Shown here: positions 35,967-44,919 of the stretch, piece after piece
How positions within the stretch are numbered: the stretch's first letter is position 1
Layout: each line of letters opens with the position of its first letter
DNA from: Bacillota bacterium
GTDB lineage: Bacteria > Bacillota > Clostridia > Christensenellales > SZUA-584
Assembly: GCA_023391105.1 (NCBI GenBank)
Contig: JAEWBO010000034.1
Location: forward strand, 1 to 64,000
Direction: 5' to 3'
Length of the DNA: 64,000 bases
Notes under the pieces: generated by a model
The model's input: only the letters and a program-made list of their open reading frames with translations
Database searches by the model: none
What the model was told of the DNA's origin: nothing
Made by a program: the position numbers and the translations under genes

Positions 35967-37151
35967 ATGAAACTGACAAGAGAAGAACTCGATACGAGGC
36001 TGGAGCGTTTTTGCTTCACGATGAACAATATCCATCAGGGGTGGGACACGGCGGTCATACTCAGCAAGGTCAACCAATACTATCTGACGGGTACAATGCA
36101 GGATGGCCTTCTGCTCATCAAGAACGACGGAAAAGCGCTATATTTTGTGCGCAGGAGCTTTGAGCGTGCAAAAGATGAGTCGCCTTTGGATATTGTTTAT
36201 CCCATGAACAGCTACCGCGATGCGGCGGCTGTGATTGGCGGCGATCTGGGTCATGTTTATTTGGAAAAGGAAATCGTCACATTGGCGATCATCGAGCGGC
36301 TCCAAAAAGCATTTCATATACATACGATGGGTTCGCTGGATAAAACAATGCTGATGGTCAGAGCGATCAAATCACCCTATGAGCTTCATTGGATGGAAAA
36401 GTCGGGTAAGGCACACTGCGATTTTCTCACGAATGTTGTGCCAGGTATTCTTCGTGAAGGCATGAGCGAAGCGGAACTCGTAGGCGAGCTGTTTGATAAT
36501 ATGGTCAAACGTGGACATCACGGAATATCACGATTTTCCATGTTCCAGACAGAGATGGTGGTGGGGCAGGTGGGCTATGGTGAAAGCTCGCTTTACCCGA
36601 CAAGCTTCGACGGCCCCGGCGGCGCACAAGGTATGTCCGCCGCTGTGCCAATTGTGGGCAGCCGTGAAAGAAGGCTTAAAAAAGGCGATCTCGTATTTGT
36701 GGATATCGGCTTTGGCATTAACGGATATCACAGCGACAAGACGCAGGTTTACAGCTTTGGCGCTCAGCCCTCCGCTGAGGTGATGAAGGTGCACCGCGCT
36801 TGTATCGACGTGCAAAGCCGGCTTGCGAGTATGCTGGAGCCCGGAGCCATTCCGTCTCAGGTTTATCAAGCTGTGATGGAAGAGCTTTCTGAAGATTTCA
36901 AGCCGAACTTTATGGGATTCGGAAAAAGGCAAGCTAAGTTTTTGGGGCACGGCATCGGTTTGCATGTGGATGAATGGCCGGTTCTCGCAAGCGGCTGTCA
37001 TGATCCGCTGCAAGAAAACATGGTGCTGGCGCTCGAGCCTAAAAAAGGAATCGCCGGTGTCGGTATGGTGGGCGTGGAGGATACGTATATCGTCACACCT
37101 GATGGCGGACGATGCATCACGGGCGGCGGAAAAGACATCATCGTGGTATAA
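35967..37151 (+). CDS. M24-family (Xaa-Pro dipeptidase-like) metallopeptidase
   Basis: 394 residues. The N-terminal creatinase-like domain runs about 1-150. The pita-bread catalytic domain keeps all five metal ligands in order: Asp in VFVDIGFG, Asp in YHSDKTQVY, His in FLGHGIGLH, Glu in LALEPKK and Glu in GVEDTY. It probably removes residues before proline or cleaves X-Pro dipeptides in the cytosol, though many family members have other substrates. Strong ribosome site before the ATG. Single-gene unit. Confidence 0.9.
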   Translation: MKLTREELDTRLERFCFTMNNIHQGWDTAVILSKVNQYYLTGTMQDGLLLIKNDGKALYFVRRSFERAKDESPLDIVYPMNSYRDAAAVIGGDLGHVYLEKEIVTLAIIERLQKAFHIHTMGSLDKTMLMVRAIKSPYELHWMEKSGKAHCDFLTNVVPGILREGMSEAELVGELFDNMVKRGHHGISRFSMFQTEMVVGQVGYGESSLYPTSFDGPGGAQGMSAAVPIVGSRERRLKKGDLVFVDIGFGINGYHSDKTQVYSFGAQPSAEVMKVHRACIDVQSRLASMLEPGAIPSQVYQAVMEELSEDFKPNFMGFGKRQAKFLGHGIGLHVDEWPVLASGCHDPLQENMVLALEPKKGIAGVGMVGVEDTYIVTPDGGRCITGGGKDIIVV

Positions 37152-37477
37152 AATTAAATATTGCAATTACACATCTTTTTAGATGCCGTGCCATTTCTCC
37201 GAATGCGTTGCTTGAGGAAGCTGCGATCATGATGCGCAATCTTTTATAAAGTCAACAAAAGAACAAGTGAGGAAAATGCGTCGAAGACGCTTGAAGTATT
37301 TTTTATTGGACTCAAAGCGGGATCATGAATCCGGAATAATGTAGAAGCCGGCTCATGCCGCATTAATATAATGAACGACAAACTCAAAATGTTACAGCCG
37401 TAGCTGTATTTATTCACTTCTCACGCTGTGATCATACGTTGTGTTATAATCATAAGAAAAGCAAAGGATTTTTATCA
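37152..37477. other. gene-free stretch between the peptidase and AraC genes
   Basis: No complete gene. A short GCGTC-gaa-GACGC hairpin near 37279 is followed by a T-rich stretch and could weakly terminate the peptidase transcript. TATAAT at 37445-37450 is a likely -10 element for the AraC-type gene; I see no convincing -35. Confidence 0.4.
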
Positions 37478-38371
37478 ATGGAATGGCTAAGTCGGCTGCA
37501 AAGCGTCATTGATTATATTGAGCTACACTTGACCGATGAGCCGGGTGTGCTGAGATTAGACATGTTGGCGAAACAGGCATACTCGTCAGAGTATGAGCTT
37601 CAAAAGATATTTAGCATTGTAACCGGAATAACTGCAGGTGAGTATATAAGAAACCGAAAGCTTGCATCAGCCGGAGAAGATATACTGTTAACTAATATGT
37701 CGATACTTGAAATTGGTTTAAAATACGGCTATGAAACAGCCGAAAGCTTCACAAAAGCATTCACAAGATTTCATGGAACAACACCATATTCCGTAAGGAA
37801 AAACAGCGCTGGTCTAAAGCTATACAACAAATTGAGCATACATTTGCAGGTAGAGGGCGGAGTTTCTTTAGATTACCAGGTTATTAACCACAGCCGCGTC
37901 AGGGCGCTTGTGAAAACCAAGGTGTTTCAAATACAGCCCGCCGACGAGAGAGAAAAAACCATCCCCGAATATTTGGAGATATGCGCCGCAGAGGGTATGT
38001 ATGATATTCTTTATAAGGCGAAGAGTGACTCTACATACTTTGCAGATTCTATCTTAGGTATTCATGACGCTATTGGATGTAAACCGGACGGGACTGAGTT
38101 TCGCCTGAGTGTCGGTGTCGAATACAGCGGAGATACTGTTCCAAAGGGATATGAAATAATCGAAATACCCGCGGGAAAATGGCTTGTCTTTCGCTGCAAA
38201 GGTATGCGCCCTAAAGCCATTCAGAAACTATGGCATCAGATTTACTTTAACTACTTGTCTGCGTCCACTTATCAAGTAAAAGAGCTTGGAACAGTGGAGG
38301 TTTGCAGGGAAGGCTTTCGAAATGCCGAGGATGTTATAAGCGAATTGTGGCTTCCGCTAGTCAACGGATAA
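37478..38371 (+). CDS. AraC-family regulator with GyrI-like effector domain
   Basis: 297 residues. N-terminal double helix-turn-helix: LDMLAKQAYSSEYELQKIFSIVTG for the first, ILEIGLKYGYETAESFTKAFTRFHGTTPYSVRK for the second, which is the AraC signature. The C-terminal ~160 residues fit the GyrI-like/SOUL-type effector-binding domain (YEIIEIPAGKWLVFRCKG, typical of the final strand), as in multidrug-binding AraC regulators. ATG 37478 has AAAGG upstream. The double-esterase lipoprotein downstream may be a target, but the 115-base gap has no identified operator. Confidence 0.85.
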   Translation: MEWLSRLQSVIDYIELHLTDEPGVLRLDMLAKQAYSSEYELQKIFSIVTGITAGEYIRNRKLASAGEDILLTNMSILEIGLKYGYETAESFTKAFTRFHGTTPYSVRKNSAGLKLYNKLSIHLQVEGGVSLDYQVINHSRVRALVKTKVFQIQPADEREKTIPEYLEICAAEGMYDILYKAKSDSTYFADSILGIHDAIGCKPDGTEFRLSVGVEYSGDTVPKGYEIIEIPAGKWLVFRCKGMRPKAIQKLWHQIYFNYLSASTYQVKELGTVEVCREGFRNAEDVISELWLPLVNG

Positions 38372-38486
38372 ACAAACAATTATCCAATGGTTCGGACAAA
38401 AGTGAGCAGGAATTGACAAGATGACCTTATAAATAAATGATAGTGTTAATCCAATATAAAGTCTTTAACTTTGCGGAGGATTACAA

Positions 38487-40271
38487 ATGATAAAATACAA
38501 ATGGTTATTCAGCATCACCTGCTATCTGGCTATAATGCTGGTTTTCTGCGGCTGCGGCGTACAAACCACAGTGAATCCCGCACCTTATCTTAACGATATA
38601 ACAGATGCAGAAACATCAAAAGTCATGGCCGAAGAGACTGAGAATTCCGTATCTTATCTAAACGGTATGACAGATACAGAAAAATCAAAGGTGGTGGTCG
38701 AAGAGACTGAGTTGGGCGAACATATAACACTCTTTGATGAAGAAATCAAAGACTCCTATGAAATCATTTTGCTAAAAAGCTCGGCATATGATGCGTCGAA
38801 AGAAGCATCCTTTTACCTTGTGCAAGGAAATATATTTAATGACACACAGCTTGCAGCGCTTCGAGATTTTTTGAATACCAATGCCCCGCAGACGCTTCTG
38901 GCGGTTATGAATGTTAGCGACGATAAAGAAGCAGAAACGGCGGCTATCCGCGATTTTGTTAAGGATGCACAAGCCTATAAAAACTTTTTGGTGGATAATT
39001 TGATGGGCTGGATATGCGATAATTATACAGTGAAGGATATATGTTTTGCCGGATATGAAAACGCGGGTTATTTTGCAGCCTATTTATTGCATACCGGTAA
39101 CAGCGTGGACAATTATATTATTATTAATCCGGAGCTGCAAAACACTACGGATGATTTAGAAATAGCGGCAAGGGAGGAAGCTTTTTTTACCGAGGGGAAC
39201 ACCTCGTTGCCTGCGAATGTTTGCCTCCTTCGCTCAGAGGATGACAAAAAAGCCTATGCCTATACAATAACAGATCAGTGGATTAATACTCTAGCGGAAC
39301 ACGCTTATGAAGGGCTGATTATTCACAACGAAGTCTTGGCCGGAGCGGGACATAACGTCATTGATTGTGAGGCTCTGCTTCGCGGTATATCTTATTTTAA
39401 CCAAAAGGAATACGGTGATAATGAAGCAGCCTGTGTTTTGGCTTCCAAGGCGATGACCCGAACGGAAAGCGAAAGTATTACCGTGGGCAAACTATCAAAT
39501 GAACATGAATTTTATAATGAAGTGATCGGAATAGATTCCGAATGTGCGGAATATATTAATGAGATCGTGATGTATGATGAAGAAATCAATGATAACTTTG
39601 TGGTTCATGTCTCTTTGCCTCCCGATTACGATGAAACGAAAAGCTATCCGCTTGTTCTTATGACAGATGGTGTATGGCGGCTCAGCGATCATCCGGAATT
39701 ACGTCCGCTGATGACATCCGGTGAAGTGGAAGATGTTATTTTGGTCAGTGTGGGCTATCCGAATGGTTATGATTATTTGAAAATCAGAGAGAGGGATTTG
39801 CTAAGGCAGCCTGACTTATATCTTCAATTTTTAGTGGAGAATCTGATGCCGTATCTTTGTGAAAACTATTGTGTGGATGCGGCAAGAACCACGCTCACCG
39901 GCCATTCGTATGGTGGCTATTGGGGGATCTATGCGTTGTTTCATAGTGACACTATCGGGAAAGAGTCTTTTGCTTACTATTACATCGGAAGTCCCTCGTT
40001 TCAGGTGTACACCAATAAGGCATATGCAAACGATTTTGAAGATTGGTTCTACGAAAGAAAGCAGACTTTAGACTGCTCTGTTTACATAACGGTAGGCGGA
40101 GATGAAGAGACGGCTTTTATCGATTTAATTGAACGTAATCTTGACGACATAAAAAAACACACATACGAAGACCTCACGCTGCAATATGAGGTCATCGATG
40201 GCTATGACCATAATACAGTCTTTAAACCATCCATAAAAAATACACTGATAAAATTCTACGGGAATCATTAA
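38487..40271 (+). CDS. lipoprotein with two esterase-D-like domains, the first degenerate
   Basis: 594 residues. Lipoprotein signal with lipobox VFCGC near residue 23. A short duplicated segment (YLNDITDAETSKV and YLNGMTDTEKSKV) follows. Domain 1 (about 80-320) has the alpha/beta-hydrolase layout, but the nucleophile elbow reads AGYENAGY with no Ser, though GAGHN near its end keeps a His-like position. Domain 2 (about 345-594) is an intact esterase-D-type hydrolase with GHSYGG as nucleophile elbow and GYDHN near the end. A surface esterase is likely, with the first domain serving binding or structure. Substrate unknown. Confidence 0.8.
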   Translation: MIKYKWLFSITCYLAIMLVFCGCGVQTTVNPAPYLNDITDAETSKVMAEETENSVSYLNGMTDTEKSKVVVEETELGEHITLFDEEIKDSYEIILLKSSAYDASKEASFYLVQGNIFNDTQLAALRDFLNTNAPQTLLAVMNVSDDKEAETAAIRDFVKDAQAYKNFLVDNLMGWICDNYTVKDICFAGYENAGYFAAYLLHTGNSVDNYIIINPELQNTTDDLEIAAREEAFFTEGNTSLPANVCLLRSEDDKKAYAYTITDQWINTLAEHAYEGLIIHNEVLAGAGHNVIDCEALLRGISYFNQKEYGDNEAACVLASKAMTRTESESITVGKLSNEHEFYNEVIGIDSECAEYINEIVMYDEEINDNFVVHVSLPPDYDETKSYPLVLMTDGVWRLSDHPELRPLMTSGEVEDVILVSVGYPNGYDYLKIRERDLLRQPDLYLQFLVENLMPYLCENYCVDAARTTLTGHSYGGYWGIYALFHSDTIGKESFAYYYIGSPSFQVYTNKAYANDFEDWFYERKQTLDCSVYITVGGDEETAFIDLIERNLDDIKKHTYEDLTLQYEVIDGYDHNTVFKPSIKNTLIKFYGNH

Positions 40272-40327
40272 AACCGTCCAGTCACAAGCAGGATAACTAT
40301 GGTAATAAGCACTGCGTTAATTTAAAA

Positions 40328-40379
40328 AGCAGGAGGAGGGCTTTTGACCCAAAGGAGCCACTCCTGCTGATTTTTTTTA
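40328..40379 (+). terminator. terminator after the esterase lipoprotein gene
   Basis: AGCAGGAG (40328-40335) pairs with CTCCTGCT (40361-40368) with a structured loop, followed by eight T residues. Confidence 0.75.
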
Positions 40380-40690
40380 TGACAGTGAAAGGATTGTCTT
40401 AGGAGGTATCTTTCTTTTATTAGCATTGATAATCATACTGATGATTATAAAAGCAGTTTTTTCCGTTATCCAGCTCTGATTGCGCATTGCTTTGCCAATG
40501 TTCGATCGACTGGGTGGATAACCGTTTGTTGCATATACACATGAGCTTTTGCATAACCGTGATGGCATCATGCATGTGTAATTATTTCGATGCTTAACAC
40601 GAGAGTTATGTTTCAGATAACGCGATTCTAATGGGCTTTTTGCTAAACGATTGGTGAGGGCTGATTCTTTTTTTGACAGTATAAAAAAGC
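40380..40690. other. gene-free stretch with possible decayed coding remnant
   Basis: On the plus strand, 40380-40480 can be read as a hydrophobic segment (GGIFLLLALIIILMIIKAV) interrupted by stops further on. No start with a ribosome site and no family match. I see no functional element in this stretch. Confidence 0.25.
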
Positions 40691-40719
40691 TTGTATTTTT
40701 AACCCTTTTATGCTATTAT
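40691..40719 (+). promoter_or_regulatory. promoter of the BMP transporter operon
   Basis: TTGTAT (40691-40696), 17 bases, TATTAT (40714-40719), about 200 bases before the first transporter gene. Confidence 0.5.
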
Positions 40720-40797
40720 TCTTATATAATTCGCAGCGTGAACAAGGATGTCCACAACAGAGGTTATCTTTGTTCTTTTATATTTTAGGAGAATTAA

Positions 40798-40869
40798 TTG
40801 AAAAAAAGTCTTACACGTACAATAAAATTGTATGAAGATAAAGACCGAAATATTTTGCTTATGATGTGA
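40798..40869 (+). CDS. possible 23-residue leader peptide
   Basis: A TTG codon with AGGAG seven bases upstream opens a short reading frame, KKSLTRTIKLYEDKDRNILLMM after the start, ending at TGA 40867-40869. It lies between the promoter and the lipoprotein gene. It could be a regulatory upstream frame or a chance event; no attenuator hairpin is obvious. Confidence 0.3.
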   Translation: MKKSLTRTIKLYEDKDRNILLMM

Positions 40870-40917
40870 GAAAAGATTATTCTTTGATTTCACATTTAAT
40901 TAACTAAGGAGGAAACC

Positions 40918-42216
40918 ATGAAGAAGTTTGTATTGATTTTAGTGGTGATGGCAATGATCATCGTGCCGTTTGCTGGCTGCGGTACGCAGGCACCGGAGCA
41001 GGCCGCCCCTGCGGCTACTGAGGCTGCTGAAGCGCCCGATGATGCTGAGGCGCCTGATGCCGAAGAGCCGGTTGCACAGGCTGACGCAAAGATCGGCGTG
41101 ATTTTGATTCATGACGAAAATACCGGTTATGACTTTGCTCACATCGAGGGCATCCGCAAAGCGACTGCTAATGTCGGATTTTCAGATGATCAGATTATCT
41201 GGAAGTACAACACCGCTGAAGATGAAAGCTGCTACGATACGGCAACCGACCTTGTCGAGCAGGGCTGTTCCTACATTATCTCTGATAGCTTCGGACACCA
41301 GAGCTATATGCAGCAGGCTGCTGACGAAAACCCGGACGTGACCTTTATCTCCATGACGGGCGATGGGGCGGCACTTTCAGGGCTGGCTAACTTCAAGAAC
41401 GCTTTTAACATGACCTATGAGTCACGCTATGTATCGGGCGTTGTTGCGGGCATGAAGCTTGCCGAGCTTGTTGCTGACGGCAAGGTGGCTGACAAGAATA
41501 TGGATGCTGACGGCAATATCAAGATCGGTTATGTCGGAGCCTATCCGTATGCGGAAGTCGTCTCCGGTTATACCGGCTTCTATCTCGGCGTCAAGTCTAT
41601 CGTCAGCAATGTTGTGATGGACGTGTCTTATACCAACTCTTGGTATGATCCGACAGCTGAAGCTGAAGCCGCTAACGCGCTTGTCGCATCCGGCGCCATC
41701 ATTATCAGCCAGCACGCGGACTCTACAGGCGCTCCTGCTGCCTGCGAAGCGCTGCTTAACAGCGGCACCACCGTTTACAGCGTGGGTTACAATGTGGATA
41801 TGCTCTCCGTTGCCCCGACTGCCGCATTGACCAGCTGCCAGAACGACTGGAGCGTTTACTATACCTACGTGTTTAACTGCATTAAAAACGGCGAAGAGGT
41901 CGTTACGGACTGGGCAAAAGGCTACAGCGAAGGCGCTGTGATGATCTCCCCGCTGGGTGAGAGCTGCGCCGATGGCACGGCCGAAAAGGTTGCGGAAGTT
42001 GAAGCCGCTCTGAAGGACGGCAGCCGCAAAGTGTTTGATATTACCACATTCACTGTTGGCGGCGAGACTGTGACCACCGCCCTGGCTCTTGATACCGATG
42101 GAGACTTTGTACCCGACACCGGCGAAGCCATTGTCGACGGCGCGTTTGCTGATTCAACACTGCGCAGCGCTCCGTACTTCGGTCTGCGCATAGACGGCAT
42201 CAAAGAACTCAATTAA
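40918..42216 (+). CDS. BMP-family nucleoside-binding lipoprotein
   Basis: 432 residues. Lipoprotein signal with lipobox VPFAGC near residue 20, then an Ala/Glu/Pro-rich linker and a periplasmic-binding fold of the Bmp/Med family (IGVILIHDENTGYDFAHIEGI, GHQSYMQQAADENPDVTF, ISQHADSTGAPAAC). It captures purine nucleosides for the ABC importer encoded by the next three genes, by family knowledge. Very strong ribosome site (AAGGAGG). A perfect 14-base hairpin downstream probably sets a higher dose for this subunit. Confidence 0.92.
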   Translation: MKKFVLILVVMAMIIVPFAGCGTQAPEQAAPAATEAAEAPDDAEAPDAEEPVAQADAKIGVILIHDENTGYDFAHIEGIRKATANVGFSDDQIIWKYNTAEDESCYDTATDLVEQGCSYIISDSFGHQSYMQQAADENPDVTFISMTGDGAALSGLANFKNAFNMTYESRYVSGVVAGMKLAELVADGKVADKNMDADGNIKIGYVGAYPYAEVVSGYTGFYLGVKSIVSNVVMDVSYTNSWYDPTAEAEAANALVASGAIIISQHADSTGAPAACEALLNSGTTVYSVGYNVDMLSVAPTAALTSCQNDWSVYYTYVFNCIKNGEEVVTDWAKGYSEGAVMISPLGESCADGTAEKVAEVEAALKDGSRKVFDITTFTVGGETVTTALALDTDGDFVPDTGEAIVDGAFADSTLRSAPYFGLRIDGIKELN

Positions 42217-42233
42217 TCACAATGTGTTTATAG

Positions 42234-42266
42234 ATAGAAAGAGCCACAAAAGTGGCTCTTTCTATA
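42234..42266 (+). terminator. intra-operon hairpin (partial terminator) after the binding-protein gene
   Basis: ATAGAAAGAGCCAC (42234-42247) and GTGGCTCTTTCTAT (42252-42265) are perfectly complementary with a four-A loop. The T run is interrupted, so read-through into the ABC genes is expected. Confidence 0.65.
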
Positions 42267-42289
42267 CTTTTCTAAGGGGGTAATCCACT

Positions 42290-43837
42290 ATGCAAAGCGC
42301 AAAAGCGGCGGTCTGCATGCGCGACATTACCAAGACTTTCGGTTCGACTGTCGCAAATCACCGGGTCTGCCTCGATATACACAGAGGAGAGATTCTCGCC
42401 CTGCTCGGAGAAAATGGCAGCGGCAAAACAACACTCATGAACATGCTCTCCGGCATCTACTATCCCGACGCCGGACATATATTGGTAGACGGTAACGAGG
42501 TTTCCATACGCAGCCCAAAGGACGCTTTTGACCTTGGCATAGGCATGATTCATCAGCACTTCAAGCTTGTGGATGTACTGACTGCGGCAGAGAACATTAT
42601 TCTGGGCATGTCGGGCAAGGGTCGTCTCGACATGAAGGCCGTTGGTGACAAGATTCGCGAAATTTGTGCGATGTATGGCTTTGATGTGGATCCGTATCAG
42701 AAGATTTATGATATGTCCGTTTCCCAGAAGCAGACTGTTGAGATTGTCAAGGTGCTCTATCGGGGAGCAGATATATTAATCCTTGATGAACCCACTGCCG
42801 TTCTGACTCCTCATGAAACGGATAAGCTTTTCGCCGTTCTTAGCAACATGCGCAATGACGGAAAAGCCATTGTAATCATTACGCACAAGCTGCATGAGGT
42901 TGAGGCGATATCTGACCGGGTTGCGGTGCTGCGGCGCGGGGAGTTCGTCGGCGGCATGGCTACTAAAGACACGAACGCTGCGGAAATGACCAATATGATG
43001 GTCGGCCGTGCTGTATCCCTCAATATCGACCGGCCCGAACCAAAGGACCCGAAACCGCGCATCGTCGTGGAAGGGCTGACGGTGCGGGACAAGGATGGGA
43101 TCACTAAACTCTGTGATGTATCGTTCACTGCGAATTCCGGCGAGATCTTAGGCATTGCAGGCATTTCAGGCTGCGGACAAAAAGAGCTGCTGGAATCCAT
43201 CGCTGGCTTGCAGCCTTTTGATTCGGGGAGCATTACGTACATCGACCCGGAAACCGGCAAGGAGATACAGCTTATAGGCAAGGACCCGCGCGAAATTTTC
43301 GCTATGGGCGTGATGCTGTCGTTCGTGCCCGAAGACAGGCTTGGCATGGGGCTCGTCGGCAGCATGGACTTAACAGACAACATGATGCTTCGCTCGTTCC
43401 GCCGGGGAAAGCCCGTTTTTGCAGATAGAAAAACGCCGCGCAGTGTGGCGGAACATGTTGTGAACGAACTGTCCGTGAACACGCCCGGACTGACCACGCC
43501 GGTACGCAGGCTCTCGGGCGGAAATGTTCAAAAAGTTTTGGTCGGACGCGAGATTTCATCTTCGCCGACCGTATTGATGACAGCCTATGCCGTGCGCGGG
43601 CTAGACATCAATTCATCTTATACCATCTATGATCTTATCAACCAGCAGAAGCAAAAAGGCGTCGCCGTCATTTTTGTCGGAGAGGATCTGGATGTGCTGC
43701 TGGAGTTCTGTGACAAAATCCTTGTCCTCTGCGGCGGGAAGGTCAGCGGCATCGTTCCAGGCAGGGGTGCGGATAAACGTGAGGTTGGTATGATGATGAC
43801 AAAACTGGGGGGGGAGCAGAAAAATGAACCAGCATAA
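42290..43837 (+). CDS. nucleoside ABC importer ATP-binding protein (two ATPase domains)
   Basis: 515 residues, RbsA/NupO-type tandem ATPase. Domain 1: Walker A GENGSGKTT, signature MSVSQKQTVEI, Walker B ILILDEPTA. Domain 2: GISGCGQKE (degenerate Walker A as usual for this family), LSGGNVQKVLVGRE signature, and TAYAVRGLDI where the family normally has a PTRGLD block. Follows the BMP lipoprotein and overlaps the first permease gene by 14 bases. Energises uptake of purine nucleosides, by family knowledge. Confidence 0.93.
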   Translation: MQSAKAAVCMRDITKTFGSTVANHRVCLDIHRGEILALLGENGSGKTTLMNMLSGIYYPDAGHILVDGNEVSIRSPKDAFDLGIGMIHQHFKLVDVLTAAENIILGMSGKGRLDMKAVGDKIREICAMYGFDVDPYQKIYDMSVSQKQTVEIVKVLYRGADILILDEPTAVLTPHETDKLFAVLSNMRNDGKAIVIITHKLHEVEAISDRVAVLRRGEFVGGMATKDTNAAEMTNMMVGRAVSLNIDRPEPKDPKPRIVVEGLTVRDKDGITKLCDVSFTANSGEILGIAGISGCGQKELLESIAGLQPFDSGSITYIDPETGKEIQLIGKDPREIFAMGVMLSFVPEDRLGMGLVGSMDLTDNMMLRSFRRGKPVFADRKTPRSVAEHVVNELSVNTPGLTTPVRRLSGGNVQKVLVGREISSSPTVLMTAYAVRGLDINSSYTIYDLINQQKQKGVAVIFVGEDLDVLLEFCDKILVLCGGKVSGIVPGRGADKREVGMMMTKLGGEQKNEPA

Positions 43838-44918
43838 TAAGGTGCCTTTTGTGCGTATCGTCAAGCGCGATTCAATTCCAGTCTGGCATGGCTGGCTTAT
43901 TCGCCTCGCCGGTCTTGCTCTGGCGCTGGTGGTCAGCGCGGTCGTCATATACGCTATTGTCAAGCTCAATCCGCTCAAGGTTTACGGTGCCATGTTCGAG
44001 GGTAATTTCGGCTCCGAAAAACGTTTTTGGGTGACGCTGCGCGATTTGATGATGTTGCTGTGCATCGGTATCGGTCTGGCGCCCGCCTTTAAAATGCGCT
44101 TTTGGAACATCGGCGCGGAGGGACAGATTCTTGTTGGCGGCATCGCGACCGCCGCTGTGATGATCACTTTCGGTAAAACAATGCCGACATGGGGACTGCT
44201 CATCGTCTCTCTTGCCGCAAGTTGTGCGGCAGGCGCTCTTTGGGGTTTTATACCCGCTATATTCAAAGCCCGCTTTGGGACGAATGAAACGCTGTTTACC
44301 CTGATGATGAACTACGTCGCTATACAGCTGACATCATTTTGTGTTGCCTTATGGGAGAACCCCTACGGCTCGAACACTGTCGGAATTATCAACCAGCAGA
44401 CAAAAGCCGGTTGGTTCTCGCCCATCTTTGGGCAGCAGTATATGCTGAACATCATTATTGTTTTGGCGCTGACGATTATTATGTTCATTTATCTGCGCTA
44501 TACCAAGCAGGGTTATGAGATTGCGGTTGTAGGCGAGTCTGAGCGTACGGCTCGATACATTGGTATAAACGTGAAAAGTGTCGTTGTCCGAACCATGATG
44601 ATTTCGGGAGCCATCTGCGGCTTGGCGGGATATATCGCGGTCGCGGGCGCATCCCATACAATTTCAACGAGCACCGCCGGGGGGAGCGGCTTTACCGCCA
44701 TCATTGTGGCTTGGCTGGCCAAGTTCAACACTTTTACGATGATTCTTGTCGCGGCGCTTCTGGTGTTCATGGAAAAGGGCGCGATCCAGATCGCCTCACA
44801 GTTTAACCTGAACGATTACGCATCCAAGATGATTACCGGTATTATATTGTTCTTCATTCTTGGCAGCGAGTTCTTTACCAACTACCGATTGGTTTTCCGT
44901 GGAAAGGAGGCAAACTGA
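43824..44918 (+). CDS. nucleoside ABC importer permease 1
   Basis: 364 residues with about nine membrane helices of the BPD_transp_2 (RbsC/NupP) family. The helix-loop block MRFWNIGAEGQILVGG, and GESERTARYIGINV, which contacts the ATPase, are characteristic. GGGGGGAG before the ATG and overlap with the ATPase gene support the start. Forms a heterodimer with the next gene's product. Confidence 0.93.
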   Translation: MNQHNKVPFVRIVKRDSIPVWHGWLIRLAGLALALVVSAVVIYAIVKLNPLKVYGAMFEGNFGSEKRFWVTLRDLMMLLCIGIGLAPAFKMRFWNIGAEGQILVGGIATAAVMITFGKTMPTWGLLIVSLAASCAAGALWGFIPAIFKARFGTNETLFTLMMNYVAIQLTSFCVALWENPYGSNTVGIINQQTKAGWFSPIFGQQYMLNIIIVLALTIIMFIYLRYTKQGYEIAVVGESERTARYIGINVKSVVVRTMMISGAICGLAGYIAVAGASHTISTSTAGGSGFTAIIVAWLAKFNTFTMILVAALLVFMEKGAIQIASQFNLNDYASKMITGIILFFILGSEFFTNYRLVFRGKEAN

Positions 44919-44919
44919 T

